Source: Holothuria scabra (taxonomy: Eukaryota > Echinodermata > Holothuroidea > Aspidochirotida > Holothuriidae). From it: a DNA stretch of 64,000 nt. Positions 11,939 through 23,295 of the stretch are shown piece by piece (within the stretch, counting starts at the first letter, position 1; every line of letters begins with the position of its first letter). The notes under the pieces were generated by a model. The model worked only from the letters and a program-made list of their open reading frames with translations. It ran no database searches and was not told where the DNA came from. A program made the position numbers and the translations under genes. Location of the stretch: NCBI GenBank assembly GCA_037179385.1, contig CM074195.1, positions 27,116,087-27,180,086 of the forward strand, read 5' to 3'.

Positions 11939-12255
11939 CAGTGGCGGCGCCAAAATTTAAAAATTGGGGGCAAACTAAGAGCAAAAGATAACTTTGGGGC
12001 AAAATTTTCGGGCAGAGCACGAAACCGAGCCTAAAGCGCCCGTTCCTGGAGAGTACAGGGGACGAACCCTACGGAACCTCTGGTGTTTTAGCATATCTCT
12101 GGATGAACTATTAAGTCACTGGAGAGGTATATTATTTTCTTTTTGGGGGGTTAACCCAACTCCTAACTGACCTTAATTGGAGGGGGCAAGTAGGGGAAAG
12201 GACAGAATCTAGGCGGGCAAATTTCCCCTCTTGCCCCACCGTTACGCCATCACTG
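11939..12255. mobile_element. Short TIR element (right copy)
   Basis: Copy of the element at 9662-9977 inside the second duplication unit. Confidence 0.45.
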
Positions 12256-12301
12256 CCCTCCGTCTGGTACTTCCAATTGCGGTTGAAACAGCCTTAACCA
12301 A

Positions 12302-12868
12302 GTGTACTGGAATTATTGACCTTCAACTAATTTTTAACCTTTGGTACAGGCACTCGAGTACCCGGAGATATCCTCTCCCTTGGGAAGGTTTTTGTGCTTA
12401 TGAGTATGCGTTAAGGGTGCCTGAGTGTGGTATGGTGCAACAGAATTGTTGCAAATTTTAGCAATTCTACAAAGGAAACAAAATAAGGAGACTTCGTCCT
12501 TAATTTGATAGGGGGTGGGATAGAAGCATATTTATCCCAACCACCACCACGACTAAAATTTATAGGGCGAGATCTAAGTAATGCATTGAATAAATGTTTG
12601 TTATTATTATCATTTCCTGTGGTCCAGTGTTTTCCTACGGGAAGCCCCTCCCCAACCCCTCGATAGTCATGTTTCCAACTGTCACCTGCACCAGGGAGCT
12701 GCAATGGCAGTTCCCTGCCTACACCATGCAGCTACGTTGGAAGTGGCATATAAAAGCTTCATCTCTCCTGCATCCTCCCAAAACTAGGTACATGTCCTAA
12801 ACATTTCCTTCTTAGTACACTTCTTGCCTTCTACTGATAACAGCTATTTCATCTTTTGTCTGAGGGAT
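12302..12868. other. No gene recognised
   Basis: Unique sequence between the tandem duplication and the L1-like remnant. Short open frames on both strands show no recognisable domain. Confidence 0.5.
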
Positions 12869-13932
12869 GTATTTTTGAGTATTAACCGTATTCACCCACT
12901 GTCCCCTTATCTCTTAATTTTATGTACGCAGCTTTTGAACTTATTAATTTACAATCGTAAATCGATTTGTGGAATCAACATTTAGTGGCGTAGCCACAGG
13001 GGTGGTTTGGGGGTTTAGAACCCCCCCCCCCCCACATGACCCATTGCAACCTTGCATTAAAAATCCACCTAAAGTAGCCGTTTTTTCTCTCTATCCTTAG
13101 AATTTTCTCTCATTTCGTCCCCCACCCCATGACACCAAAACCCTCCCCATGACACAATCCTGGCTACGTGCCTGTCAACATTGGTGACAAAGAGTTTAAA
13201 ATGACGCAATATGCTGATGATACCACCTTCTTTATCAAAGCAAAGGAGAAGTATTTTAAAAGATTATTGGATCAACTTAATTTTTTGGTTTAAAAATTAA
13301 TTATAACAAGTCACTTTTAGTGGGACCAGGGTACTTATCTGGCTCTAAATTACCCTTTAATAAAAGTCATAATGATATTCATTGGGTTCTTGGAGAGGAC
13401 TTTAATCTTCTCGGTATAACCTGCAACACCGATATTGCCAGTATGACTGTTAAAAAGTTTGGTAAAGCTAAGACAAAACTAGACAGCATAACGAATTTCT
13501 ATTTGAAAAGAAATGTGAGTGTCTTGGGGAGAATTACAATACTCAAATCACTAATTCTTCCTCACTTTAATTATTTTTTATTCACCCTTCCTTCCCCTTC
13601 AAGTGATTTTTTTTACAGCTGTTAGTAACTTCTTTTTACGTTTTGTCTGGAAACGCAACCGGAATATTCAAAGCTATTCTGAGGGTGGTATAAAGATGAT
13701 TGACATTGTAACTCATTGCCATGCACTGAAAGTTTCATGCTTTGCTCGTATGCTTAGCAGTGGTAATGGGGGACACGCAGGCTATTATTTACGAAATTAC
13801 CAAATTGACTTTGAAGACTTATATAAGTTTAGGAACGATGTTATCAGATTGGAAAGTCAATGTGTAAAGAATGCATTTTGGAAAGATGTTCTAACCTCCA
13901 GAAAAAAAACATTAAATGAGAAAAAGTATTAA
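12869..13932 (+). pseudogene. L1-like (Tx1/L1 clade type) reverse transcriptase remnant, interrupted
   Basis: One frame from 12869 reads through PLSPYLLIL (the GCPLSPYLF block with damage) to KSICGINI. It is cut at 12982 by a 192-bp element and resumes at 13183 as GDKEFKMTQYADDTTFFIK, with the catalytic YADD near 13212. After a stop at about 13292, other frames carry the thumb and connection: DFNLLGITCNTD, FGRI-like VLGRITILKSLILPHFNY (13320-13610), then FVWKRNRNIQ...EGGIKMIDI (13603-13932). Stops and frameshifts show it is dead. The N-terminal endonuclease and most of the RT palm are absent. Confidence 0.85.
12983..13174. mobile_element. hAT-type MITE (family D) with 8-bp target duplication
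   Basis: 192 bp. Starts TAGTGGCGTAGCCACAGG and ends CCTGGCTACGTGCCTG, with imperfect TIRs, and is flanked by perfect 8-bp repeats TCAACATT (12975-12982 and 13175-13182). Removing one repeat and the element joins the reverse transcriptase frame exactly. An inverted relative lies at 56697-56876. Internal C runs and the CATGACAC motif are shared. Confidence 0.9.
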
Positions 13933-15440
13933 CCCCCGTCCTTTGTCGTTGGTGAACTACGTTCTATAAACGCAATGCAATACTCATTGAAGTTACGTTT
14001 GGCATGATCTGTGGGAGTGCCAGGGTTTTAAAAGTTTGACGCAGGGAGGTCCGATGGCGGCAGTGAACCACACGAAATTAGAAAAGTCAAGTTAGAGATG
14101 TATATTTTTATTTTCGGGATACCTGGAACAACACTGAATATTGTTTGTCGTACTCCCCCCCCCCCCCCCCAACCTGTTGAAACGAAGCTGACCGTGATCA
14201 CTGTGATTTTTCCAGGTTTTGTACAGGCAACTTTTTGCCATTTGTAAATACCGTTGCTAAAAATGCGCAAGAAGAGCTTTAATTAGACAGTACACTTCTA
14301 AAGGGGTGATTTTGCTAAAACAATCATTGAAGAAAAGAAACGGTTTGTGGTTATATATAGAAAATATATTAAATATATTCACAGTAAAATAAAAGTTTGT
14401 TCCTATTAACATTTTACTCCACAAACCAAATTATTTCTCTCAACTAGTTCTGTATGATTCTGTCGCATGTAGGCGGTTAGTGCAATGACCCATGAAAACC
14501 TCCAATCTCCCCGTTATCATTCTTTTCTTCCACCATTTTCTCAGGTGTTGGGCTTCATCTTGAAATCGAATATTCAAGTCCTTGGTTGAACTTGCCCAAC
14601 ACCACTGTTACCAGTAAAACCCATATAAGTGTGATAGATGTTAGTGCTCCCGTTCGTATGAATTGAAACTCCTTTTTGTTGCTATTTTGAAGACTGATAA
14701 AAATAAGTTTTAATTTCAAAATGGATTCTCAAAATCCATATCTTTTCACCACATTCATCAAATATTGTCTGTTTTCCTTGGAGTTCATGTTGAAAGTATC
14801 TAGAGAGAGTGCATCTTTTTTGCAATAACCCATGACTATTTTTCACACGTGCGACAAGTATAATATATCCGTTCATCCAAACAACTTGTCGCACCCGAAT
14901 GAGAGAATGCCATTTTGAAAATAACCCCGACCTCTTGTGGCACGTGTGAAAAGGAATCCGATCCTTTTTCCGCGGAGTAACGTATGAGGATCTCATATTA
15001 GGCTCTAATTTTGTCAAATAAACAACAAGCAAATTTAGCTGTCCAGAGAGAGGTAGAATATCTATTTTTTTAAATGAAAACTGTGTTATTGCATAGGCCT
15101 ACTATCTTATACAGTGATCCCTGTATTGACTTTAGGTAGTGTAACTGAAAATTTAAATCTGTTCTACTTCAATAAGTTGACATATTTACCGTGTCGTTCA
15201 GTGCATTCTAGCTGGCCAATATCTCCAAATACAAATGACACCGGCGAATCCAGACCGGGCGCTCCGCTGCGCCCCTCCCCATCCTCTATCAACCTTCATG
15301 CACGGAAAACACTGAGAAGAAAGTGCAAAATACAGTACCATTTTGTATTTCAGCCTTTTCCAAAAGCAAATTTTCACGGGAGGGGAACCTCCCCTTTAAC
15401 CCCTCCCCATGCAGGGTATCGATCAAACCTTGCGTCCTCT
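13933..15440. other. Intergenic / probable 3' flank of the SLC7-like gene
   Basis: No coding segment was recognised. It contains a C run at 14154-14170 and an inverted repeat at 14837-14952. At 15240-15420 there is a repeat-like block with the GC hairpin GGGCGCTCCGCTGCGCCC. The 3' UTR of the minus-strand transporter gene should lie here, but I could not fix its poly(A) site. Confidence 0.5.
14837..14952. repeat. Inverted repeat with CACGTG in both arms
   Basis: TTTTTCACACGTGCGACAAG (about 14837-14856) pairs with CTTGTGGCACGTGTGAAAAG (14933-14952), 18 of 20 positions. Each arm holds the E-box CACGTG. A third related block, AACTTGTCGCACCCG, lies between. It could be a small foldback element in the transporter 3' flank. 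Confidence 0.7.
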
Positions 15441-15643
15441 CTATTGGCATGCCTCTGGGTATGTTTTTTCCATAGCATCCGTCGAACTTTTACGGTACAG
15501 TTGTTGATACGTTTTGACTGTTTCGAACTTATTCTTTTCAAACAGTCGACGTGGCGAGATGTCAAACTTAATGCCTGCATTTTCGGTCTTCTTTGAATTG
15601 AGCGAGCTGTGGAGGTATCCGTAAATGGCATACGCCACCACTC
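15441..15643 (-). CDS. SLC7-like transporter, exon 3 (C-terminus)
   Basis: The acceptor TATTCTTTTTCAG precedes GAGTGG; the two bases GA complete the Gly codon left by exon 2. It encodes VVAYAIYGYLHSSLNSKK, the last helix and the 'GYxxxHS' ending, plus a basic tail ending PEACQ and a TAG at 15441-15443. The intron to exon 2 is 700 bp. Confidence 0.88.
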
Positions 15644-18600
15644 CTGAAAAAGAATAGTCAAAAGACTAGCTTTATATAAAGTTGTTAATTATTTATTAAA
15701 AACGACATGTACACATAGAGCTGGCAACTTCCGATGAAAATATGCAGAAAGAGTATTCAAATGAAATGTCATCCGCCCCGAGAGGAAGAGTCCCGTACAG
15801 CCATGGCGACCGGGGATAAACTCATATCCTCGAGAAGTAATCTGGAGTACAGACAAATAGCATGGAGTGCATGACATATCTTACTAAAGAATCGACTCTT
15901 CTTTAAAGCAAAATAAAATTGTGAACAAAATCGGAGTGACTGTTCTCTTTCAGAGATTACGTATAATTTGGCAGGTATATAGAGAAACCGTAATGTTGGT
16001 AGGGGGGAGGGGGCTATCGCGACGAAAGATGGGAAAGGGAAATCAACAGAAGTTGTCCGTGGTCAGTGTTTCCGGCTGTTTGTTTGTACATACCGGTTTT
16101 GTAGACTAGAGTTGCTGACAAGTGTTTTAAGAAGTGATGCCTCGAGTTAATCATTTTTTAAGGGAAAATAACTAGAGAAAGTGTAACACAATTTTGCTCG
16201 TAGAAATAAAACAACGATTCGACTCTCTAACTTGACTCGAGTCACATTAAAAGTTGCAAATGACTCTATTCGATCGCAAAATTGACCGACGTGTTACGAT
16301 CCAGGTTGCTGATTGAGGTTTGTTTAGAAGAGAACAAACTTACCAAAGGTTAGCCAAATGAATGTCCTGATCCACGTGGTAGCAGAAAGTTGAAAGATGA
16401 ATGCTAAATCTATAAATATGCTGATAAGAGGTAATGTTGGTACGAAAGGTACCTACGAAAAAAAATAGTAAAAAATAAAAAGCAAACAGGGCAAAGAAGA
16501 CGACGTCAATTTTCAACACAATACAAAATCGGTTTGGTATTTCTTGGGGGTGACTATATAAATGTCATGCACAGGCGTCCCTGCGTTGCGCGTCTTGCTA
16601 TTTTTCCATTCAAGCGTCCATTATTCAACAGTTGTTACCAAGTTGGTGGGGCGCGCTCGTATTGGTAACACGCGTACTGCGCATGATCAGTTCCATCCAG
16701 TATGCCAGATTGAGACGCACTGACGTCACGTGCATAATCTCTTTAGACCTAATGATTCCTAAATAACCTTATCAACATGACAGTGTACGTGTGTTTTCTT
16801 CAAATGCCTTTCCCAACCACACCCCTGCCACGTGGACATTACTGTTTCGTTTCGTCACCCCTCGAGGTCGGGAGAAGGGTATCTAGTCTGTAGTACCGAA
16901 TTACTTACTGTGGTAGCTTTTTCCTGAATTAGATTTACAAATACCAGAGAAGAAATTGCTACCCAAGTTGCCGTAACCTATGACTAGATATTTGTGAAAT
17001 GAGGAATTCTCCGTTCAAAATTTACCAAAGTGATGTACGGTAATACGAAGAAAATTGCTCTAGTTAACAGGAAACCAGTCTAAACAATAGAAGCTTTATT
17101 GAACAATTGTTCTTGAGCAATACTCGACTGAAAATGGAAAAATGCTGCCCCACTGTCTAAATTCATTCAGTGTCAATAAATGTAGGTGTTAAAAATATGA
17201 CACAATATTTCCCGTTAAATCATGGAATCACTCCCTAAAATGTCACTTTGGCTTTAAAGTAACAGGCCCAAACTTTCAAAGGCAAACTTGTATGCGGACT
17301 TTGAGTAAAATGAGCCATTTCTAGTTTAGAAAAGTAGGAATGTTAAAAACAGTTAAACTGTATTGGTGTATTTAATTTACCGAAGCATATGACGAGTGCA
17401 GAAACTTTATCTTTCATAAATATTTCTCCAATATTGATTATCGAAAGCTGTAAAATTAACATAGCCATGGTCACCCTTCCATTGTCCAAATAACACTCTT
17501 TTCTTCGAAGAATGTTGAAAGGGGAAATCATAGTTTGATTAAACAAGTTTTCCACGACTTTTTATTTCACACCACAATCATCCATTGAGTCAAAACCATT
17601 ATACATGGGCAGAGCGGTAGATTGTCGCACCACATAATGGAACGAAAGAGGAGCACCAAGATAGCCGAAGCTATAAATCGTCTCTGATTTGATGACGACT
17701 CTGTTGTATTTTAAACAAAAGTTAAACTTGAATGGGAAAGAATATCGTACCCTAAAATACGTGAAGTGATTTTGATCTTACTGTACCTTGCCATATTTCA
17801 AAAATAATTCAACTTTCTTGCAAAATCTGGGACTTGAGCAAGTCCAAACTTTAACACAAAATCATAACAGACAGCCATCTTGTTGCGTTTTTTTCTCACA
17901 CGTACTTTAGCGACAATCTACCGTGCAGTATGCTCTGTCCATGTATAGGGAGTCCTTGGTCAAACCTAACAAATATTATATGTTATCATGGTCTGATGTT
18001 TTAATTGACCTGCACATGGAAGAGGCTGTCTAGTCTTGCACCTTAGTGGAAGTTTGCTACTCAATCAAAATTAGAATTATTCCATTTAACAGTAATAAAC
18101 ACAGGGTTAACGTTTCTTCTTACTTGAAAGACCTCCTCAATTTTCGTTGATTCTGGTAAATAATCAGTTAAAAAGGAAAAACGAAGTGCTGGAAAAAAAT
18201 GTTCATATTCTCAGTCAAACTCTGATTGCCCCTTTAACGGGTTACCTTGCATTCTATGTCCGAAAGTGATGGAGAGTGTTTTGTTAGACGCTCAAGTAAC
18301 ATTGAAGTATAGGGGGACAATCTCTCATGCAGAGGGCTTCTTCCGTTTCTTGGCTACAGGCTTACTAGCTCGCTACAAAGCCAACTGAGGGGCGTCAGCT
18401 TAATTAATTGGACGACAGCCACAGAGGTGCTACGCAGGCTACAGGCTTACTATCTGACACCTATGCATACAATCACATATTTCTTGGATGCAGTGAGTAT
18501 CTACCTAAAGACAATTAATCTTACCTCAAAGGTCCCTTTCTGTTTCTTTCGTTTGCGATGTAGATAGATAGGAACGATTGATATTAAAGACAATGCGAAG

Positions 18601-20377
18601 AATAACGTCTGCACCAGCAACCAGAATTTTGACTTCTCATAAAAACTTATTCCTGTATTGACTGCCACAACAACTACGCCAATCTGAAAAGCAATCGATG
18701 CCATCAGACAAGTGGCAACTACTGTCCCTGGTTCGAAACGCCGAAGCGGTTGAAAAAAGTTGTGCGCATGTTCTTTGAGTGTGCCAGGTATACATGGTTC
18801 CTTGTTCTCATTGCTCTTCCTTACCCCTGATTCTTCGGAATCATTTTCGTCATCCGTCGGCAATAATCTCACAAGCTCGGACTCTAACCGAGCCGCGTGA
18901 CTTTCGGCTGGGTACTCCGATATCGATATTAATTGGGACGGGTCCATCCACGAAGTTGTCGTCGAATTTTCGTAATCGTCGTCGTCACTTTTATCGTCGT
19001 CTCCATTGTTAATCGTGGTGTCATCAACTTCTCTTACATCATCTTCCCCCTCCCTTGCCACCTCCCGAAATATTTCTGGTATGTCGTTTGTACTTGGTTT
19101 TCCTTTCGTTCCACCCTCGCTGTATACGGTGTGTACCGCAGTAAAATTATTCCAACGCTAACAAAAACATATGTGCACAAAATTCCCGCTGATTGAAATT
19201 GGGAAAAAGCATCTACCCTGATAAACATAGTTACAAGCGAAACGACAGTTCCAAACATAATCGTCTGTCGAATCGCAATTTTGGCCCCTATTGCCCGTTG
19301 ATCAACGACGGGGAAGAAAAGGCCGTCTCTGCAAATCGCTAGAAGTATTCTCGGAATACAAAATATATTTACGACTGTTGACGAAAATGTCGTGCAGACT
19401 GCTCCTAAGCCAACAACGTATTTCCCCCATTGAAGCTCTCGGTGGCTCGAAACACTGAAAGTTTTAAAGTATGCTTCCCCTGTTTTAATGTTATCCCTAG
19501 TAACAACCAGATTCAGTGAGATGGCGTTCAGAACGTACGTTAAGACGCTGACTACAATGTATATCATGGATGAGAGAGGTACACTCTTTGGAGGATTTTT
19601 GGCTTCTTCTGCCATCGTTCCTAAAGTATTGAACGCCGTCATTGCGAAAAAACACGGCATAACACCAGCGACAACCCCTTTATAACCGTATGGCAACCAG
19701 TTTCCTTGGAAACCGTGTTTTCCCCCACCAATACTTACTATACCGAGATAAACAGCGAAACACACCACGACAAATTTAAAAATTAGAAAACCTGTGACAA
19801 TTCTTACTGTAAATTTTGGACCAAAATGTACAACAGTTAAAGCTGCTAAAATGCACAAAAATGCCAGGACATCCGGGTAACTGACGATGTAACGATATTG
19901 CCAAGCAGTACCACCTTGAAAAGTGTTGATGGTGAACTTTTCGATTTGGTTGTCAAGGAGTTCATCCAGGGTGTAACTACTCATCTGGGCCATCGACGCC
20001 GCTCTCAGAAGGAATTCTAAGATAAGATTCCAACCAACAAGGAAGGCAATAAATTCTCCGATTGTAACATAGATATAATCATATGCAGAGCCCATTCGGG
20101 GAATTTTTGATGCGAACTCAGCGTAGCACGCACCGGGTATGAATGCGATCAATCCCGCTAAAATAAACGAAATGAAAGATGCGGGACCAGCTACATCTTT
20201 AGATATATATCCGTTCACGAGAAAGATACCAAATGCTAAAGTTTCTCCAAGTGAAAGGAAAACCAAATTAAAGGTTGACAAATTGCGCTCAAGTGAAGTC
20301 TGCAAATAATTAGAATCGTCCAACGAGAACTGCTTCTTCCTGCCCAGCTGGGCAACTCGTTGGAGAAAAGTGTCCAT
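15441..20377 (-). CDS. Cationic amino acid transporter-like protein (SLC7 family), 3 coding exons, one frameshift
   Basis: A membrane carrier of the APC superfamily, expected to move basic or other amino acids across the plasma or organelle membrane. Exons: 20377-18525, 16452-16344 and 15643-15441. Family landmarks from the ATG at 20377: TM1 at about 35-55, the PxxGSAYxYxYVTxGE block (93-110), GWNLILE (115-121), the TM6 block CFFAMTAFN..AEEAKNPPKSVP (242-267), and IPRILLAICRDGLFF (341-355). The C-terminal exons add FEVPFVPTLPLISIF and TWIRTFIWLTFG-VVAYAIYGYLHS, the usual end of CAT proteins. The total is about 720 residues, longer than vertebrate CATs (about 620-660), because of an acidic loop of about 110 residues after TM12. 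The reading frame breaks by one base near 19062 in a G-rich stretch, which may be an assembly error, an allele or a true lesion. The TM1 motif is unusual (GETLAFG). Exact substrate unknown. Confidence 0.9.
16344..16452 (-). CDS. SLC7-like transporter, exon 2
   Basis: 109 bp, enclosed by the acceptor TTTTTTTCGTAG and the donor GTAAGT. It enters in phase 0 after ..GTFE and leaves with one base of a Gly codon. It encodes VPFVPTLPLISIFIDLAF then IFQLSATTWIRTFIWLTF, matching the family's VPFLPxLPxxSIFxNxxLM..L...TWxRFxxW helix. Confidence 0.9.
16453..18524 (-). other. Intron of the SLC7-like gene
   Basis: 2072-bp GT-AG intron. It carries a MITE family A copy (17598-17957). A TGACGTCA site at 16721-16728 overlaps CACGTG (16726-16731). 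Confidence 0.85.
17598..17957. mobile_element. MITE family A, copy 2
   Basis: Left end ATTATACATGGGCAGAGCG; right end GCTCTGTCCATGTATAGGGA. The interior shares TACGTGAAGTGATTTTGA, ACCTTGCCATA and CAAGTCCAAACTT with copy 1. The flanks GTCAAAACC and GGTCAAACC look like a worn target duplication of about 8-9 bp. Sits inside the first transporter intron. Confidence 0.75.
18525..20377 (-). CDS. SLC7-like transporter, exon 1 (frameshifted)
   Basis: Coding from the ATG at 20377-20375. An in-frame GTG six bases upstream is not needed. The exon closes with TTTGAG at 18525 followed by the donor GTAAGA. The frame from the ATG reaches a stop at 19034 after 447 codons. The true continuation (REVAREGEDDVREVDD, then the acidic loop and PLRRFEPGT..TM13) is in another frame, open from about 19061 down to the donor. 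One extra base within the G-rich stretch 19045-19070 would join them. The loop is rich in D, E, S and N. Confidence 0.88.
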
Positions 20378-22930
20378 CGTCACTGCTACATAGCTTGTCC
20401 GAGTTTTACTCTGGAGGGAAAATGTGAAATTTTGATGATGTTAAATAATTTAAAATCAAAGTTAGACTGATAATCTTCATTACTCGGCATATCATAAATG
20501 TGTCAAAGTCTGGTCTTGTAATCCTATCACCACAGACATACTCAAAACAATGCTAAGGTAACTACTGTAGACTGATACGCCATCAACTTAGAGAAGGGGC
20601 TACAAAACTAGGAATGGCTGTTTAACTCAAAACAGCCCATATAGGCATGTTTTAAAATAAAGTAAGCCAAGCGTTAAAGTCTAAGCGGTTTTAAAAATGC
20701 GTTGTTATTGTCATTTTCCATAGCCGATTGATCTTTTACTCTGTACCCTTCAGTCTCGGTGACGGGTGGGCGGATGGCGAGTAGGCGGATGTATTGTTTT
20801 TGCGTCATACGTGTGGGACATATGAAAACATTTATTTTATAGGCCCCCTATGTCTGATTCTGTGATTGCTCCAAAATATTACTGTAATAATTTTAGTCGG
20901 GTATCCCTGATACGTTTTCGTTAAATGCTGCAAACATCACAAACAGCTTTTCGATGCTACCTTTGTAAGTCTGTCATGGCTATTTCGTGCTGCCAGAGTC
21001 TAAACGGATACCATCTTCCTAAAAAATGCTTAGTGCCGCAATCAGTAGCCAATAGCACGTCCTCTGTTCACGCATTCATTAAATTTCTTATGGAAATAGA
21101 GACCATTTTGATACATTCTTTGGAAAATAAAATAACCCGCAAGGCAGTTTCTACCCGCTGGTGTCCTTCAAACAAGCTAGTATAGAGATGTATTTTCAAA
21201 ATCACGACCAAGCGAAGACATCTTGGGGGAGTAAAAGGGAGCAGAGATACACAATCATTGCGATTTAAAGGTTTATAAATGGCCTACGTGCAGCAAAGTG
21301 ACTTCAGCGGCTTATTTAAAAACAAAACATTCATTCGTTCGTTCAAGTAGTTGAATTAACTTCTCATATGTCCACTTGAATAAACACTGTAGCTGTCACG
21401 TGGTTGCAAACATCCAATCATCATTTAGTATCTCTAAATATTTAATTCAAAGTGGTAAAGCTGCCCATTCCCTTTAGAATTGGCAGCTGCTTTGTTGTAT
21501 TTGATGATTGTCTGCTTGTGTTATATAACTTCACCTTAAGTTTACCCAGTTGTAATATCCTTTAGTTCGGATTCGGACTCAATTCAAGATCATTCTCTTA
21601 TAGCGAACTGAGAATTTTCTCTGACTGGAAAGGCCATGTAAAAAACGTACCCTGAGATGGGTTCCAAATAAATCTCTTTTACTTAAGGTGTTTGTTTGTT
21701 TGTTTGTTTTTTTTTTTTTTTTCAATTACAAAAAGGTGAGTATTGAGACAATGCGCTACATTTATGTACGTCCTTTGTACATCGTGTAACTTCTCAAGAG
21801 CAAGGAAGGAGAAAAGTAAGCAGCAGTCACGAAGGCCCGTATGAATGTATTTTTATGGGAAAGCAAATCACAAGAATTGTGATCCAAAATGGTGATGACA
21901 AAAGGACCCATCAACCCCAAGTCTGAAGTGAGACAAACTACTTACACTCAAGTTTAGTAAAATGTCAAATCAATTGCAGTTATGGTACGACTATAACCTA
22001 GTTCCCCTAATCCCAGTCCGAGTCAATTCCGATTCTAGTGGCCCCACTTCCCGGACAGTTTCCTTTAGAGTCCAGTACCCTCATATGGAGATGAAGTTGA
22101 GTTCGAGTCCAGGCGACCAGAGTCCAAGTCGGTCCCATATTTAAATGCGCACCTTAAACCTTGGGAACTGGCTATTAGTTAGACGTTTTTTACTTTAAAG
22201 TTTTTTGCGAACTGACTGTCTTTCAAGGTACGTACTGTAAAATTGCAGAAAATGGACAATGCTTTTCAACCTATGAAATAACAAAACTGAAAACCACTTT
22301 TTTAGTAAATTTAGCTGGAACTCGGACTCCTAGTTCAGTTGCTTAAATCCCATGCTTATGCCATACCAAGACATCCATTCCGGGTCACTCATGATTCCGG
22401 GTCCACGAAAAAACGTTCTCCTGTCCGGAATTAATTTCGGATTCGACTTGAAGTGTTACTGTACAACAACAGGTGTGGTTGATCATGAATTTGGTTGAAC
22501 TGTATGTCACACGAGTTTGAAACAGGGGAATGTTAACCCAGAGACTTTACTTGTCGGCTTGCATTTAAGAGGCGTTGTTAATTTATTTCGTAGGGAAGAA
22601 CTTCCTTTTTACAAGTTTTTGTTGGGATAGGAAGAGAGCCGTTTCCAATATATGATGTTACCAACTTGTTTAATAACTTCCGGAGAAGGCCTCCTATAAT
22701 TCCAAAAAGGTTATCCTGTTTTGAGAACGAAATAACATTTTTCATTTATAGCTTCAATAAAATAACTATAATTGAAATAACTATCCCAATTAGTGTTGAG
22801 TATAAGCTGCGGCCAGTTTGTGCAAACCGCCAAGATCTGGGACAAGGTCCTAGCTCTAGAAAGTGTAACACATTAAAAGTTTTTTGTGCGAACCTCTCCG
22901 AAGAGTTACCTGTAGTTAGTTAGATCATGG
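20378..22930. other. 5' flank of the SLC7-like gene; no further gene seen
   Basis: Should include the transporter's 5' UTR and promoter, but no TATA box or start site can be fixed. (GTTT)n-T(n) lies at 21690-21722. Between about 21560 and 22465 many worn copies of GAGTCC/GGACTC-type hexamers occur (for example CGGATTCGGACTCAATTC, CAGTCCGAGTCAATTCCGA), an old simple-repeat derivative. Confidence 0.5.
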
Positions 22931-22986
22931 AGTTTTACATGACAGACCAATAATGTAAATGGTCTGAGTGCCGTGAGCTCACGTAG

Positions 22987-23075
22987 TGTCCTTCAGTGGA
23001 CGTAACAGCTTCTTCAGGAGGTAGTGAAAATTTTGGTTCCGCCGAACGGCCCTTTGCTAGAGGATCGGGAGGACT
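22987..23075. repeat. Dispersed repeat 'TCCTTCAGTGGACGT', copy 1
   Basis: GTCCTTCAGTGGACGTAACAG then CTTCTTCAGGAGG and CCGAACGGCCCTTTGC..GAGGATCGGGAGGACTTTAGAAAA. The same ordered blocks recur at 23806-23905 and twice within 37050-37375. Each block can form a short hairpin. Class unknown. Confidence 0.7.
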
Positions 23076-23082
23076 TTAGAAA

Positions 23083-23235
23083 AAGATGGAGTTTTACGGC
23101 CCAGTTGCCAACCTATTGGTTCAAGTCGAGCCGGACACAGTCTTTTCCAGTTGTTGCTCACTGGTCTGTTTTCCTACTCCATTTCTTCACGCACAACGAC
23201 ATTAGGTTCTATATTTAGAGTGTCTGATATGATGA
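23083..23235 (-). repeat. tRNA-related SINE (family E), copy
   Basis: Plus-strand text: GATGGAGTTTTACGGCCCAG, CCTATTGGTTCAAGTCGAGCC, TTTCCAGTTGTTGCTCACTGG, TACTCCAT and the TAGAGTGTCTGATATGA tail. Full copies have their tRNA-like head on the minus strand, so this copy lies on the minus strand and lacks its head. Confidence 0.65.
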
Positions 23236-23295
23236 ACTTACAGTGCCCTTAGCTGATACCCTCAGCCAGCTAGGTAAAATATCAATCCATTATAA

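Larger units (their letters stand above)
10024..12301. repeat. 2278-bp tandem duplication, right copy
   Basis: Second unit of the head-to-tail pair. At the junction, '..CCTTAACCAAG' runs straight into CTACGGCCCTG with no filler. At 12301 the repeat stops and unique sequence (TGTACTGGAATTATTG) follows. Confidence 0.95.

Noticed and set aside
14682..15032. 116-codon minus-strand open frame
   Set aside because: Contains the inverted repeat at 14837-14952 and has no domain or splice support; likely UTR or intergenic.
19034..19061. Two separate genes in the transporter locus
   Set aside because: The second frame has no real start (GTG only) and carries exactly the missing C-terminal part of the same family, so one frameshifted gene is simpler.
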